Shown in pieces: positions 1 through 7,313 of a DNA stretch of 48,236 nucleotides (the first letter of the stretch is position 1; every line of letters begins with the position of its first letter). The notes beneath the pieces were generated by a model. It saw only the letters and a list, made by a program, of their open reading frames with translations, ran no database searches and was not told where the DNA came from. The DNA is from Nanobdellota archaeon. Its GTDB lineage: Archaea > Nanobdellota > Nanobdellia > Pacearchaeales > GW2011-AR1. Both the position numbers and the translations under genes were made by a program. The stretch spans positions 1 to 48,236 of the forward strand of contig JAQICZ010000030.1 of assembly GCA_027858295.1 (NCBI GenBank). The letters run 5' to 3'.

Positions 1-397
1 CTCTCCACTCATGCAATCTATATCTAGAATTATATTTTTGCACATTTCCCTGTCCAAGAGTGTTCGCTAAATCCAAATTTAAAGAATATGCACTAAAATT
101 TATTGGATCGCAAACATAAATAGGTCTCTTTTCATTATATGCAATTTTTCCTATTTTTTTAAAAAAATCAGCTTGATAAAAATCAATATTACTTCCTTCT
201 ACATCAGGAAAATATTCTAATGGTTGCTCCAAAATAACTAAATCTGATTGTTTAATCTCTTTATGATATTCTCCTTTTCGTTTGTCAAAATCAGAATTTT
301 CCTTTCTAGATTTATCTAGTTCAAATCCATGGTCTATTCCAACAAGCCTAACTCTTTTATTTCCAAAAGGAATTTCGACAGTTTTCTCTCTATTCAT
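1..397 (-). CDS. Unrecognised protein, 3' part beyond the left edge
   Basis: An open frame without stops runs from ATG at 397 leftward off the window (132 codons seen). It begins MNREKTVEIPFGNKRVRLVG and continues with IDHGFELDK and later DLVILEQPLEYFPDVEG. The early beta strand followed by a short His-containing segment, then a statement-like VILEQP strand, loosely recalls TraB/PrgY-type folds, but I cannot assign a family. A TATA-like ATTTAAAC at 421-428 sits about 27 nt before this ATG, which favours 397 over the in-frame ATG at 406. Function unknown. Confidence 0.7.
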   Translation of the reverse strand, partial: MNREKTVEIPFGNKRVRLVGIDHGFELDKSRKENSDFDKRKGEYHKEIKQSDLVILEQPLEYFPDVEGSNIDFYQADFFKKIGKIAYNEKRPIYVCDPINFSAYSLNLDLANTLGQGNVQKYNSRYRLHEWR

Positions 398-420
398 AAA
401 ATACATAAAGAAATCAAGAT

Positions 421-428
421 ATTTAAAC
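421..428 (-). promoter_or_regulatory. TATA-like box for the left-edge gene
   Basis: ATTTAAAC centred about 27 nt before ATG 397; fits a leaderless archaeal promoter. Confidence 0.45.
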
Positions 429-498
429 CTTTCTTTTCTGTCACCACTTCTCGGAGACGAAAAAAACAAGCGGAAGGAGCGCGTTGAACTTTTTCAGT

Positions 499-513
499 GG
501 GAGTCGAACAATA
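499..513. repeat. tRNA T-arm-like direct repeat, left copy
   Basis: GGGAGTCGAACAAT occurs here and again at 1585-1598, the two copies bracketing the Fic gene. The complement reads GTTCGACTCCC, which is the T-loop and 3' T-stem of a tRNA, although no complete tRNA can be folded at either place. Such fragments are typical leftovers of integration at tRNA genes. Confidence 0.6.
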
Positions 514-564
514 TTTTATCCTGCGATTATAATTCAAACTCTGTAAATATAAAAAAATCAACCA

Positions 565-606
565 AGGTGCCCACAAAACACTATTTGCTCTTATTTGTGG
601 TCACCT
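565..606. repeat. 42-bp imperfect palindrome, left copy, overlapping the end of fic
   Basis: The half sites are AGGTGCCCAC (565-574) and GTGGTCACCT (597-606), separated by 22 bp. The same arrangement with exactly the same total length occurs at 1515-1556. The element covers the last codons and stop of the Fic gene. Confidence 0.7.
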
Positions 607-1504
607 CTTTGAGGGTTTTCTTATATTGATTAACCAAAAACCTCAAAGTTGATTTCATATCATCATTTTTAGAATATTCTTGCAAAGTTTGATAATATTC
701 TTGCCTATCTTCTAGCATAATATTTATCGGCGGATATTTATTCTTCAAAAGTATAAAGTTCAATAATAACCTTCCAACTCTCCCATTTCCATCTTGAAAG
801 GGATGGATATATTCAAATTGGTTATGAAGAATTGCTGCTAAAACTAGAGGTTTAAACTTATTTTTATTTTCTTCGTACCATTTGATAAAATCTCCCAGAT
901 ATTCACTCAATTCTTCTTTTTTTACACCTGAATGAATCACTTCCCCCAGTGAGTTTCTAATAACAACATTCACATTTCTTAATTTCCCTGCAAAATCCTT
1001 AGAGCCATCAAAACATAATTTATGCAATTTTAAAATTAGCTTCAGGGACAATTCTTCTTTAGTATTATGGATATATTCAATAGCCTCAGCAACCCCTTTA
1101 GTCTCAATTTCATCTTCAGTTTTGACAATTTTCTTTTCGAGTATCTCATGAACTTCATCTTCAGTCACAGTAGAACCTTCAATTGCATTGGTATTATATA
1201 CAAAATCCTCAACAAAGCTATTCCACTCCTTTTTTGTCAAATGCTCAATTTTAATCTTATTGTCATATTTATTCAAAATGTCCAACTGTTTTTTTGTCAA
1301 AGAAAAAAAGAATAAATCAGTATTTACATCTTTTAATAATTCTAGAATAATCTTCTCTGCTTTTTTTTCTTTCTTTTTTAGTTCTTCTTTAGATAAGTCA
1401 AGACCCAGATATTTTCTTATCTTCTGAACTTTACCATTATCACGGTAAGAATGGACTAAATAGTATTTTATAGAATTTTTCGATTTTCTTCTTTCAATAT
1501 ACAT
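581..1504 (-). CDS. Fic family protein (AMPylase-like)
   Basis: 307 residues. The Fic core motif HPFQDGNGRVGR is at residues 234-245 with the catalytic His and the phosphate-binding GNGR intact, so AMP transfer to a target protein hydroxyl is the expected activity. TNAIEG at 105-110 fits the inhibitory helix signature (S/T)xxxE(G/N), here N-terminal to the core, as in class II Fic proteins that silence themselves. Residues 1-60 are basic and form a separate N-terminal region. The ATG at 1504 is preceded by a TATA-like TTTTTAAT at 1526-1533, inside the right-hand palindrome. The target is unknown. The gene stands alone, flanked by two repeat types, which suggests a mobile cassette. Confidence 0.92.
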   Translation of the reverse strand: MYIERRKSKNSIKYYLVHSYRDNGKVQKIRKYLGLDLSKEELKKKEKKAEKIILELLKDVNTDLFFFSLTKKQLDILNKYDNKIKIEHLTKKEWNSFVEDFVYNTNAIEGSTVTEDEVHEILEKKIVKTEDEIETKGVAEAIEYIHNTKEELSLKLILKLHKLCFDGSKDFAGKLRNVNVVIRNSLGEVIHSGVKKEELSEYLGDFIKWYEENKNKFKPLVLAAILHNQFEYIHPFQDGNGRVGRLLLNFILLKNKYPPINIMLEDRQEYYQTLQEYSKNDDMKSTLRFLVNQYKKTLKEVTTNKSK

Positions 1505-1514
1505 AACATATCTA

Positions 1515-1556
1515 AGGTGACCACGTTTTTAATAATTTTGATTTTTGTGGACACCT
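1515..1556. promoter_or_regulatory. 42-bp palindrome over the fic promoter, right copy
   Basis: The half sites AGGTGACCAC (1515-1524) and GTGGACACCT (1547-1556) flank the TATA-like TTTTTAAT (1526-1533) that lies about 26 nt before the fic ATG. A dimeric protein bound here would cover the TBP/TFB site. The length and spacing match the copy at 565-606. It could be an operator or the end of a small mobile cassette; the sequence alone does not decide. Confidence 0.65.
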
Positions 1557-1583
1557 AAAAAAGAAAAGGCCTAACATTTAAAA

Positions 1584-1598
1584 CGGGAGTCGAACAAT
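1584..1598. repeat. tRNA T-arm-like direct repeat, right copy
   Basis: GGGAGTCGAACAAT, identical over 14 bp and in the same orientation as the copy at 500-513. The two delimit a segment of about 1.1 kb holding only the Fic gene. Confidence 0.6.
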
Positions 1599-1600
1599 TA

Positions 1601-2212
1601 TTACTTGTTTCCAAGAGATTTTATCTTTTTCTTCAAATCTTTCTTTAATTTAGGTAAAACTTTCTTCCAATCAGATTTCAATAGCCCATATAGACATTGA
1701 TCATGAATTTTATTTGTAGAAGTGCAAAGAACATGCTTTCGGAGAGTTCCTTCTAATTTCTACCCCATTTTTTTCTGAACAACATTTGAAACTTTATTTT
1801 CAACAAAGATAAAAGAAGTTAACTTCCTTAATTTTAATTCATTAAATGCAAAATTATTAATAGCAATTTTTGCCTCAGTCGCATATCCCATTTTTCAATA
1901 TTTTTGATTTAGCCAAGAGCCAATTTCAGCAGTCCCATGTTTTTTCCTCACACAACTTAAACTAACTTCTCCAATAACCTTCTTTTTAGATTTTAATTCA
2001 ATAGCAAAAATATAGTTTGATTTATATTTGCTTTTCCATTCTTTTATGGTATCTTTAATTACATCCAAAAAATCATCCTTTTTTATCGGATATAGAAATG
2101 GAGTAATATTTTTTAATAAATTTTTATTGTTCAGACCTTCTAAAAAATTATCAACATCCGATAATCTAGGGGCTCTTAAAATCAATCTTTCAATCTCTAA
2201 TCTAATCACCAT
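1601..2212 (-). pseudogene. RimJ/RimL-type GNAT acetyltransferase, two in-frame stops
   Basis: From ATG 2212 the frame reads MVIRLEIERLILRAPRLSD, the classic RimJ/RimL opening, then VIGEVSLSCV and AEIGSWLNQKY before TGA at 1895-1897. The same frame continues past the stop with KMGYATEAKIAINNFAF, the expected acetyl-CoA region, meets TAG at 1760-1762 in KKMG-KLEGTLRKH, and finally stops at TAA 1601-1603, about 204 codons in all. The first stop replaces the position where the family usually has Trp (KYWGKGYATEA). No frameshift is needed. Two nonsense codons in an otherwise intact frame indicate a recent pseudogene; neighbouring genes give no sign of stop recoding. Confidence 0.85.
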
Positions 2213-2272
2213 AATAAGGATACTAAGTCAAATTTTTGCTAAAAGTCTCGCTGACCACATCCTAGTGGAATT

Positions 2273-2354
2273 CCATTCGCTTTGGAATATGAAAAAAACG
2301 AAATTCTCAGGCAGATAAAATAATTGAAAAATATTTTATTGGAGAATTTGTTTA
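2273..2354. repeat. 82-bp dispersed repeat, copy 1
   Basis: Runs from CCATTCGCT to GAGAATTTGTTTA and matches 9338-9418 over its full length with few changes and one A-run difference. It is non-coding in both places and contains the 5' arm of a perfect 13-bp inverted repeat (AATTCTCAGGCAG at 2302-2314, complement at 2442-2454) that is absent from copy 2. Confidence 0.7.
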
Positions 2355-2560
2355 AAGGGTGTGGCTTGACGTGGGACTTTTTTTAACGCAAAATCATCCA
2401 CCAGATAATTCTCTTTTGAAATTTTCCCAAGGATTTCAAAACTGCCTGAGAATTGTCAACTCCCTCTCTTTTCGGAAACGGTCGCCCTTCGGGTGCCATA
2501 ATATCGAAAAAAGGCATCCACACCCTAAAGAGATATGGTTTCAATAAGAAGACATATCAA
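2302..2560 (-). mobile_element. Decayed IS200/IS605-like end with inverted repeats
   Basis: On the minus strand this reads TTGAAACC, then TCTCTTTAGGGTGTGGATGCC (2513-2546), resembling the hairpin-bearing right end of IS200/IS605 elements (GAAACCCCxxCCCTTTAGGGxxGGGGATGTC). A similar end is at 15112-15150. Two inverted pairs interlock: 13 bp (2302-2314 with 2442-2454) and 9 bp AGGGTGTGG (2356-2364 with 2518-2526). There is no transposase frame. The family call rests on resemblance; a structured RNA gene is the alternative. Confidence 0.4.
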
Positions 2561-2678
2561 ATTTTATAAATTAACCGATGATTTCCAAAAAATGTTCGGT
2601 TCCCCAGAAGTTTCCTAAAGAATCAACCCAGAAACAACAGAAACAGCTACGATAAACGTCGCCATTCCCTATTCTAAA

Positions 2679-2750
2679 GCGGAAGGGGGGAATCGAACCC
2701 CCGTTGCCCGGACCACAACCAGACGTAATAACCACTATACCACAACCGCC
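2679..2750 (-). tRNA. tRNA-His (GTG)
   Basis: The minus strand folds as a cloverleaf with T8, A14, GG in the D-loop, anticodon loop TTGTGGT (anticodon GTG), and a perfect T-stem GGGGG/CCCCC around TTCGATT. The extra 5' G at 2750 corresponds to the G-1 that marks tRNA-His and is gene-encoded. Two oddities: acceptor positions 5-68 and 6-67 are both T-T, and position 73 is T rather than the usual archaeal C. No CCA is encoded. hisS lies about 0.7 kb away. Confidence 0.85.
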
Positions 2751-2960
2751 ATAATTAAGATACTAATTTCCCAGCATCTAACTTTTACAACAAATATCCA
2801 TTTATAAGTTTTTTTCCAGAGCTAAATACCCAACCACAACTCCGAATCAAACAACCAGAACCTCAAACCTGCTATGCACGCAGCGCGAACGACTAATTCA
2901 ATATCAATCTACCTTTTATTATTCAACATTTACCCCACCTACTTATCACCTCCAAAAAAC

Positions 2961-2967
2961 TTTATAA
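2961..2967 (+). promoter_or_regulatory. TATA box of the acetyltransferase-hisS pair
   Basis: TTTATAA centred 26 nt before ATG 2990 with no Shine-Dalgarno between them; expected to give a leaderless transcript. Confidence 0.6.
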
Positions 2968-2989
2968 CTCATCTAATATTATCTAAAAC

Positions 2990-3469
2990 ATGGAAACAGT
3001 AAAAATTAGACTAGCTAAAAGTCAAGATTTAGAAAGAATTAAAGAAATATTCTTAGCTGCTGCAACAGATGAGACAAAAAGTCAATTCCCAAAAAAATCA
3101 AAAAAAGATATTAAAACTGAAACTCAAGGAGAATTAAAAAATATCTTTAAAAATTTTAAAAAAGAATTAAAATCAAAAAATAGCAGATGGTTGGTTGCAG
3201 AAATCAATTTAAAATTTGTTGGCTTTGCAAATGCAGAAATAAAAAGAAAAGATGAAGGATGGCTAGCATTTAATTATATAGAAAAAAATTACAGAAGCAA
3301 AGGAATAGGAAAAAAATTGACAAAAGAGAGAATTAATTGGCTGAAAAAACGAAAAATCAAATATCTATGTGCAACTGCATTAATAAAAAATAAAAAGTCA
3401 GTAAACAATTTGAGGAATTTTGGCCTAGAACCAACAAGTTTTAAATTACAAAAAGAGATTAAATACTAA
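2990..3469 (+). CDS. GNAT family N-acetyltransferase
   Basis: 159 residues. The acetyl-CoA pyrophosphate loop is RSKGIGKKL (about 103-111), matching R/QxxGxG/A, preceded by the strand GWLAFNYIEKNY and followed by a Lys-rich helix and KKSVNNLRNFGL, the usual C-terminal signature. The substrate cannot be told. It ends 1 nt before hisS and shares its promoter, so the two are cotranscribed. The protein is very Lys-rich, and codon choice is strongly A-ending as in hisS. Confidence 0.88.
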   Translation: METVKIRLAKSQDLERIKEIFLAAATDETKSQFPKKSKKDIKTETQGELKNIFKNFKKELKSKNSRWLVAEINLKFVGFANAEIKRKDEGWLAFNYIEKNYRSKGIGKKLTKERINWLKKRKIKYLCATALIKNKKSVNNLRNFGLEPTSFKLQKEIKY

Positions 3470-3470
3470 C

Positions 3471-4622
3471 ATGGAAACAGTAAAAGGATTCAAAGATAAA
3501 ACAGGGAAAGAAGCACAAGCAGCGCAACTAATTCAAGAAATAGCAAAGCAAACATTCGAGAAATATAATTACAATTACGTAGAAACCCCAATCATCGAAT
3601 ACGAAGAATTCGTAAAATCAGGATCAGACGAAGGCGACGATGCAATTTCAGAGATATTTAAGCTAACAGACAAAGGAAATAGAAAATTAGCCCTAAGATA
3701 TGAATTTACATTCCAACTAAAAAGAATTGCAAACATGCAAAAACTTCCATTCAAAAGATTCCAAATTGGTCCAGTATTTAGAGACGAACCAGTTAAGGGA
3801 AACAGAGTAAGACAACTAACTCAATGTGATATCGACACAGTAGGAGCAAAAGTAAAAGATCAAGCAGAAATATTAGCAGCTTTTCAAGAAATACTAACAG
3901 CACTAAAAATAGATTCAACAATCTATGTTAATAACAGAAAACTCCTAAACGAAATTCTAGACGAATATAACATAGAAAACAAAATAGAAGCAATTAGAGA
4001 ACTAGACAAATTAGACAAACTCCCAGAAGAAGAAGTTCGGGAAAACCTAGAAAACCTAGGAGCAGAAAAATTATTAGAAGTTGTAAAGCAACCAAGAGAA
4101 TACTTCAAAAAATACCCATCATACGCAGAAATAGAAGAGCTTGAAAAATACTGCTCTTACTATGGAATTAAAATTAAATTCCTACCATCACTATCAAGAG
4201 GGCTATCTTACTACACAGGAAATGTGTGGGAAATAAAATCTCCAAAAATCAAAGAAACAATCTGTGGAGGTGGAACTTACATGATAGGAAACAATGTTGG
4301 AACAGGAATCTCCTTCTCAATAGAAAGAATGATAGCAGTTTCAAACATTCTAATAGACATCAAAAGAATCCTAGTAGTTTCACTAAACGAAGACAAAAAA
4401 GCAATCCAAATATCAAACCAACTAAGAAAACAAGGAGAAAACGCCTCAGTATTCTTTGGAAAACCAAACAAAGCCTTCGACTATGCAGAAGCCTACAATA
4501 TCAAAAAGATTCTATTCGTAGGAAAAAAAGAATGTGAAACAAAAAAATTCAAAATCAAAGACATCAACACAGGAAAAGAAATAACAATAACAATCGAAAA
4601 GAAAAAGAAAATAAAATTATAA
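3471..4622 (+). CDS. hisS: Histidyl-tRNA synthetase
   Basis: 383 residues, compact beside the usual 410-430. This class II enzyme charges tRNA-His in the cytoplasm. Motif 2 is at about 96-124 (FKRFQIGPVFRDEPV with R104), the His-specific loop at about 242-252 (SLSRGLSYYTGNVWE), motif 3 at about 277-288 (GTGISFSIERM), and an anticodon-binding domain from about 300 (RILVVSLNEDKKAIQISNQL). The HisA motif has Ser where RGLDYY is usual. It follows the acetyltransferase by 1 nt and overlaps the convergent gene at 4617-4985 by 6 nt. Its substrate tRNA gene lies upstream on the other strand. Confidence 0.97.
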   Translation: METVKGFKDKTGKEAQAAQLIQEIAKQTFEKYNYNYVETPIIEYEEFVKSGSDEGDDAISEIFKLTDKGNRKLALRYEFTFQLKRIANMQKLPFKRFQIGPVFRDEPVKGNRVRQLTQCDIDTVGAKVKDQAEILAAFQEILTALKIDSTIYVNNRKLLNEILDEYNIENKIEAIRELDKLDKLPEEEVRENLENLGAEKLLEVVKQPREYFKKYPSYAEIEELEKYCSYYGIKIKFLPSLSRGLSYYTGNVWEIKSPKIKETICGGGTYMIGNNVGTGISFSIERMIAVSNILIDIKRILVVSLNEDKKAIQISNQLRKQGENASVFFGKPNKAFDYAEAYNIKKILFVGKKECETKKFKIKDINTGKEITITIEKKKKIKL

Positions 4623-4985
4623 AACCATATATTTTCTATAACAGGAAACTCTTTCTATAAATGACAACTCATTTACATCATCCACAATCCCGGCTGCGAC
4701 TTGCCTCTCAGAAGAAAACTCGAAATCAAGCTCTGAATAAGATTTCCTAACTTCATCCCCACACATAGGATAATAAATGCCTGAAGGAGAAAACAAATAA
4801 TAATTCTCCACTCTTTCGAACCTTTTAACCTCAGCTAATGTCTTTTCACCTCGTCTCAAAGCAGCTAAATCAAAAATATCAGAAGGTCGTTTAACAATCC
4901 TCCATCCTTCATCAAATAAAGAATCAAAACTTTTTTCAAGATTATTAATTTTACTCTCAACAAACTCTTTTTCAGGTATACCCAT
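4617..4985 (-). CDS. Unrecognised 122-residue protein
   Basis: Acidic, mostly helical at the N-terminus (SKINNLEKSFDSLFDEGWRI), followed by a beta-type stretch around NYYLFSPSGIYYPMCGDEV. Two Cys, no membrane segment and no recognised motif. The ATG at 4985 has TATA-like CTTATAAG at 5008-5014, about 26 nt upstream, supporting expression. It converges with hisS and overlaps its last codons by 6 nt. Function unknown. Confidence 0.7.
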   Translation of the reverse strand: MGIPEKEFVESKINNLEKSFDSLFDEGWRIVKRPSDIFDLAALRRGEKTLAEVKRFERVENYYLFSPSGIYYPMCGDEVRKSYSELDFEFSSERQVAAGIVDDVNELSFIERVSCYRKYMVL

Positions 4986-5007
4986 AATCCTAAACCCCCA
5001 TTAACAC

Positions 5008-5014
5008 TTATAAG
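5008..5014 (-). promoter_or_regulatory. TATA-like box of the 122-residue protein gene
   Basis: CTTATAAG, centred about 26 nt before ATG 4985. Confidence 0.45.
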
Positions 5015-5170
5015 AACAACCCTTCCCCTTAAAAAGATAACATAAACTTTATATAAACAACCTCAACAAAACCGTTAATTTACTATCATTTCTATAAAAC
5101 TTCCTTAATATCAACAATCATAACTATAAAATCAACAAACCCATTCTAAAATTCAATAAACAAAAACAAT

Positions 5171-5707
5171 TCAAAGCTTACAAAAATTTTCTATGATTTC
5201 ATGATTGTACACCTCAGGATGAGACAAAACCCCATAGATAGATTTATCTTTATGTTTCATAGCATGAGGACAAACATTAGACATAGCATAAATCTCAAAA
5301 TCAGGAGAAACCACAGAATTCTGATGTAAAGAATAAACCTTTTTCTTCCCAATCATTCCCAAAAACTCACGACTAAATTCAACATCAACAGATCCAATTT
5401 CCTTAACATGCTCAATCTTTCCACCATAAATCAACTGAATAACCTGACAACCAGCACAAATCCCCAGAATTGGTTTGTCAAAATCCCAAATCCAACTAAA
5501 CTTAGGAATATCCTCCAAATACTGATTATCATACAAACTAGTTCCACAAATAATAACCTTCTCCGCCTTCTTTAAATAATCCTCAGTTACCTCATCATAA
5601 TTACAAACAAAATAATCTTCCCCCATTCCATTAAGAACATTCAAAACCGGCCCAACAAATTCATAATAATGAAGCGACTCCTTACACACATTTATCACAA
5701 GTATCAT
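5171..5707 (-). CDS. Class I glutamine amidotransferase domain protein
   Basis: 178 residues. The nucleophile elbow is ILGICAGCQ with Cys84. The His/Glu pair is H163 and E165 in SHPEV, and SLHQNSV at about 126-132 matches the loop near the active site of GuaA-type domains. The overall plan is that of the small amidotransferase subunit of GMP synthetase, which frees ammonia from glutamine, but the N-terminal half is divergent and no synthetase partner is nearby. It may be a general GATase1 member rather than GuaAa. Single gene with weak upstream promoter signals. Confidence 0.85.
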   Translation of the reverse strand: MILVINVCKESLHYYEFVGPVLNVLNGMGEDYFVCNYDEVTEDYLKKAEKVIICGTSLYDNQYLEDIPKFSWIWDFDKPILGICAGCQVIQLIYGGKIEHVKEIGSVDVEFSREFLGMIGKKKVYSLHQNSVVSPDFEIYAMSNVCPHAMKHKDKSIYGVLSHPEVYNHEIIENFCKL

Positions 5708-5750
5708 AACTTTTTTAACAAAATCAAATAATTAAAGGTTTGCCTAATCA

Positions 5751-5779
5751 ATTAACGGTTAACAGTTTACAGTTAACAG
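5751..5779. repeat. ACGGTTNACGG-like repeat cluster
   Basis: Units of about 7-8 bp (TTAACGG, TTAACAG, TTTACAG, TTAACAG) in tandem; same family as at 29226, 32535, 37684 and 37832. It overlaps the last codons of the acetyltransferase gene at 5773. Confidence 0.55.
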
Positions 5780-6231
5780 AATAACTTCTTCCTCATAATA
5801 ACAAACTTCACAGGATTATCCACAGGCAAACTATAAGCAATTCCCGAAATTTCGTAACCATTATGCAAATAGAAATCCTTTACATTAACCATAGAATAAA
5901 CATAAACATCAACCATGCCCTTTTCCAAGCAACGCTTTTCCATAAATTCCAACAACTTCTGACCATAACCTTGCCCTGAAAAATCAGGATGAACATAAAG
6001 ACCACTAATCTGACTACCATCAAGAGAAACAGTTCCAATAAGTCTATTGTCAATCATCAAACAATAAACTTCCTCTTCCCTAAGCTCTTCCTTAATTCCA
6101 TTTTCAAAAGAATTCATTAAAAGAACATTAAGACCTTCTCTAGAGTAAACCTCTTTCATCGCCTGAATAGATTCCCGACGACAAACAGATATATCTCTAA
6201 CATCACCACTCTTTGCTTTTACGATCTGCAT
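5773..6231 (-). CDS. GNAT family N-acetyltransferase
   Basis: 152 residues. The core GLYVHPDFSGQGYGQKLLEFME contains QGYG, the acetyl-CoA loop, and NVKDFYLHNGYEISG is the usual C-terminal strand-helix. Residues 1-40 (IVKAKSGDVRDISVCRRESI) match the family's first strand and helix. Substrate unknown. ATG 6231 has TTTATAA at 6254-6260, 26 nt upstream, and no SD, so it is probably leaderless. The last codons lie in the repeat cluster at 5751-5779. Confidence 0.88.
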   Translation of the reverse strand: MQIVKAKSGDVRDISVCRRESIQAMKEVYSREGLNVLLMNSFENGIKEELREEEVYCLMIDNRLIGTVSLDGSQISGLYVHPDFSGQGYGQKLLEFMEKRCLEKGMVDVYVYSMVNVKDFYLHNGYEISGIAYSLPVDNPVKFVIMRKKLFC

Positions 6232-6253
6232 TAATAAAAATAAGGATAACTTC

Positions 6254-6260
6254 TTTATAA
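6254..6260 (-). promoter_or_regulatory. TATA box of the acetyltransferase gene
   Basis: TTTATAA, centred 26 nt before ATG 6231. Confidence 0.55.
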
Positions 6261-6393
6261 ATAACTATGATACTCGAAAAGATACTTTGAAAAACCCTCG
6301 ACAAAAAATCTCAATCAGTTATTCTGATAAACTCTCTTCCCTTCCTCTATTTTGATTGATTTTTTATTTAGACCAGGCACGGAACCCGGCGTT

Positions 6394-6410
6394 GCGTACT
6401 TCCCGTACGC
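6394..6410 (-). terminator. GC-rich hairpin behind dph6
   Basis: Perfect GCGTAC/GTACGC stem with loop TTCCC. The tip matches the hairpin elements at 9631-9725 and 15917-16010, which also sit just behind minus-strand transcription units. A role in 3'-end formation or mRNA stability is inferred from position only. Confidence 0.45.
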
Positions 6411-6451
6411 GAGTAAGGAAATAACAAAGTATAAATGAAAAATAAACAAAA

Positions 6452-7129
6452 TCAAACTAACTCAATTTCTAATCGATACGAGTACTCACCCTCGATAGAA
6501 ATTTTAGAATCAACAACCTTCAATTCTCGAGAATAAAGAGGACAACCAACAACAAACGTTTCAAATTCGCCACCTTCACCAGCTACATGAATTTCATATT
6601 TTTTATTAAGATCACGAATTTCAGAAATAAATTTTTTATCAATCTCACGAAGCAACCAAGACGAATCAAAAGGATAAGCAAAAACTCCAACAATAATAAC
6701 TTTAAACTTTTCCTTCAACAATTCATCTAAATATTCAGACTCATCCTTCTGCCAAAGAGGATTAAAAACTTCTAAATCCAATTCATCACAAATCTTCTGT
6801 ACACGAGAAGCCTGATAAACCGATTGAATCGCTCCACTAATAACGCCCTCAATACCATATTCATCCTTAGCTTTCTGAATTGCAATCTTCAAATCCTCAA
6901 GCTCAATTTCCTTTTCTCCCTTAGTCCCCTGAATTAACAAAGGAACCCCCATAACCTCCGCCTGCTTCTTAGTCTTCTCAACCGATGGCGTATGAAACAT
7001 ATAACTCTCCAAATTCTCAGAAAAAATCGAAACCAGACAAGCTATATCATAACCTTCATTCTTCGCCATATACGTCGCATAAACAGAATCCTTCCCACCA
7101 GAAAAAAGACTAGCTAACTTCTTCACCAT
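6452..7129 (-). CDS. dph6: Diphthine-ammonia ligase (Dph6)
   Basis: 225 residues from ATG 7129. This ATP-pyrophosphatase performs the last step of diphthamide synthesis on elongation factor 2, using ATP and ammonium. The PP-loop SGGKDS is at residues 10-15, followed by YMFHTPS and the family signature EGGEFETFV near 190. Length and domain order fit archaeal Dph6, which lacks the extra C-terminal domains of the eukaryotic protein. An upstream GTG (7150) would add 7 residues, but the PP-loop strand spacing and a TATA-like box about 25 nt before 7129 favour the ATG. Single gene. Confidence 0.93.
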   Translation of the reverse strand: MVKKLASLFSGGKDSVYATYMAKNEGYDIACLVSIFSENLESYMFHTPSVEKTKKQAEVMGVPLLIQGTKGEKEIELEDLKIAIQKAKDEYGIEGVISGAIQSVYQASRVQKICDELDLEVFNPLWQKDESEYLDELLKEKFKVIIVGVFAYPFDSSWLLREIDKKFISEIRDLNKKYEIHVAGEGGEFETFVVGCPLYSRELKVVDSKISIEGEYSYRLEIELV

Positions 7130-7149
7130 TAAATTTTCAAGAAAAATCA

Positions 7150-7158
7150 CTTTTTATT
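7150..7158 (-). promoter_or_regulatory. TATA-like box of dph6
   Basis: CTTTTTATT region centred about 25 nt before ATG 7129. Confidence 0.4.
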
Positions 7159-7260
7159 TCTTTGGAGCATCACATCTGCAAAGAAATTAGAACTCATAGC
7201 AAAAATCCATTATCATTACCACCACAAACCCAAACAACCCATGCCCGCGCCGCAGGTGAT

Positions 7261-7302
7261 AATATTATGTCCCAACAACTGAGCAACAGCGAAGCAATTT
7301 TA
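7261..7302. repeat. Intergenic repeat ending in CAACAGCGAAGCAATTT, copy 1
   Basis: Related to 12128-12170: both go from AATATTAT/AATTATAT through CTGAGC and end ACAGCGAAGCAATTT. Each follows a GC-rich fragment. It lies between the divergent ends of dph6 and the SDR gene and is non-coding. Confidence 0.5.
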
Positions 7303-7313
7303 AAAATTAAAGC

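Noticed and set aside
282-629. Plus-strand open frame of 115 codons
   Set aside because: It lies opposite the left-edge gene and the end of fic; both minus-strand readings have motif or promoter support and this one has none.
2500-2560. GTTTCAATAAGA resembling an archaeal CRISPR repeat
   Set aside because: It occurs once, with no spaced copies in either direction; an IS605-like end explains the segment better.
2280-2640. RNase P or SRP RNA
   Set aside because: Neither the conserved P4 strands of RNase P RNA nor the SRP helix 8 GGAAG/AGCAG loop could be found on either strand.
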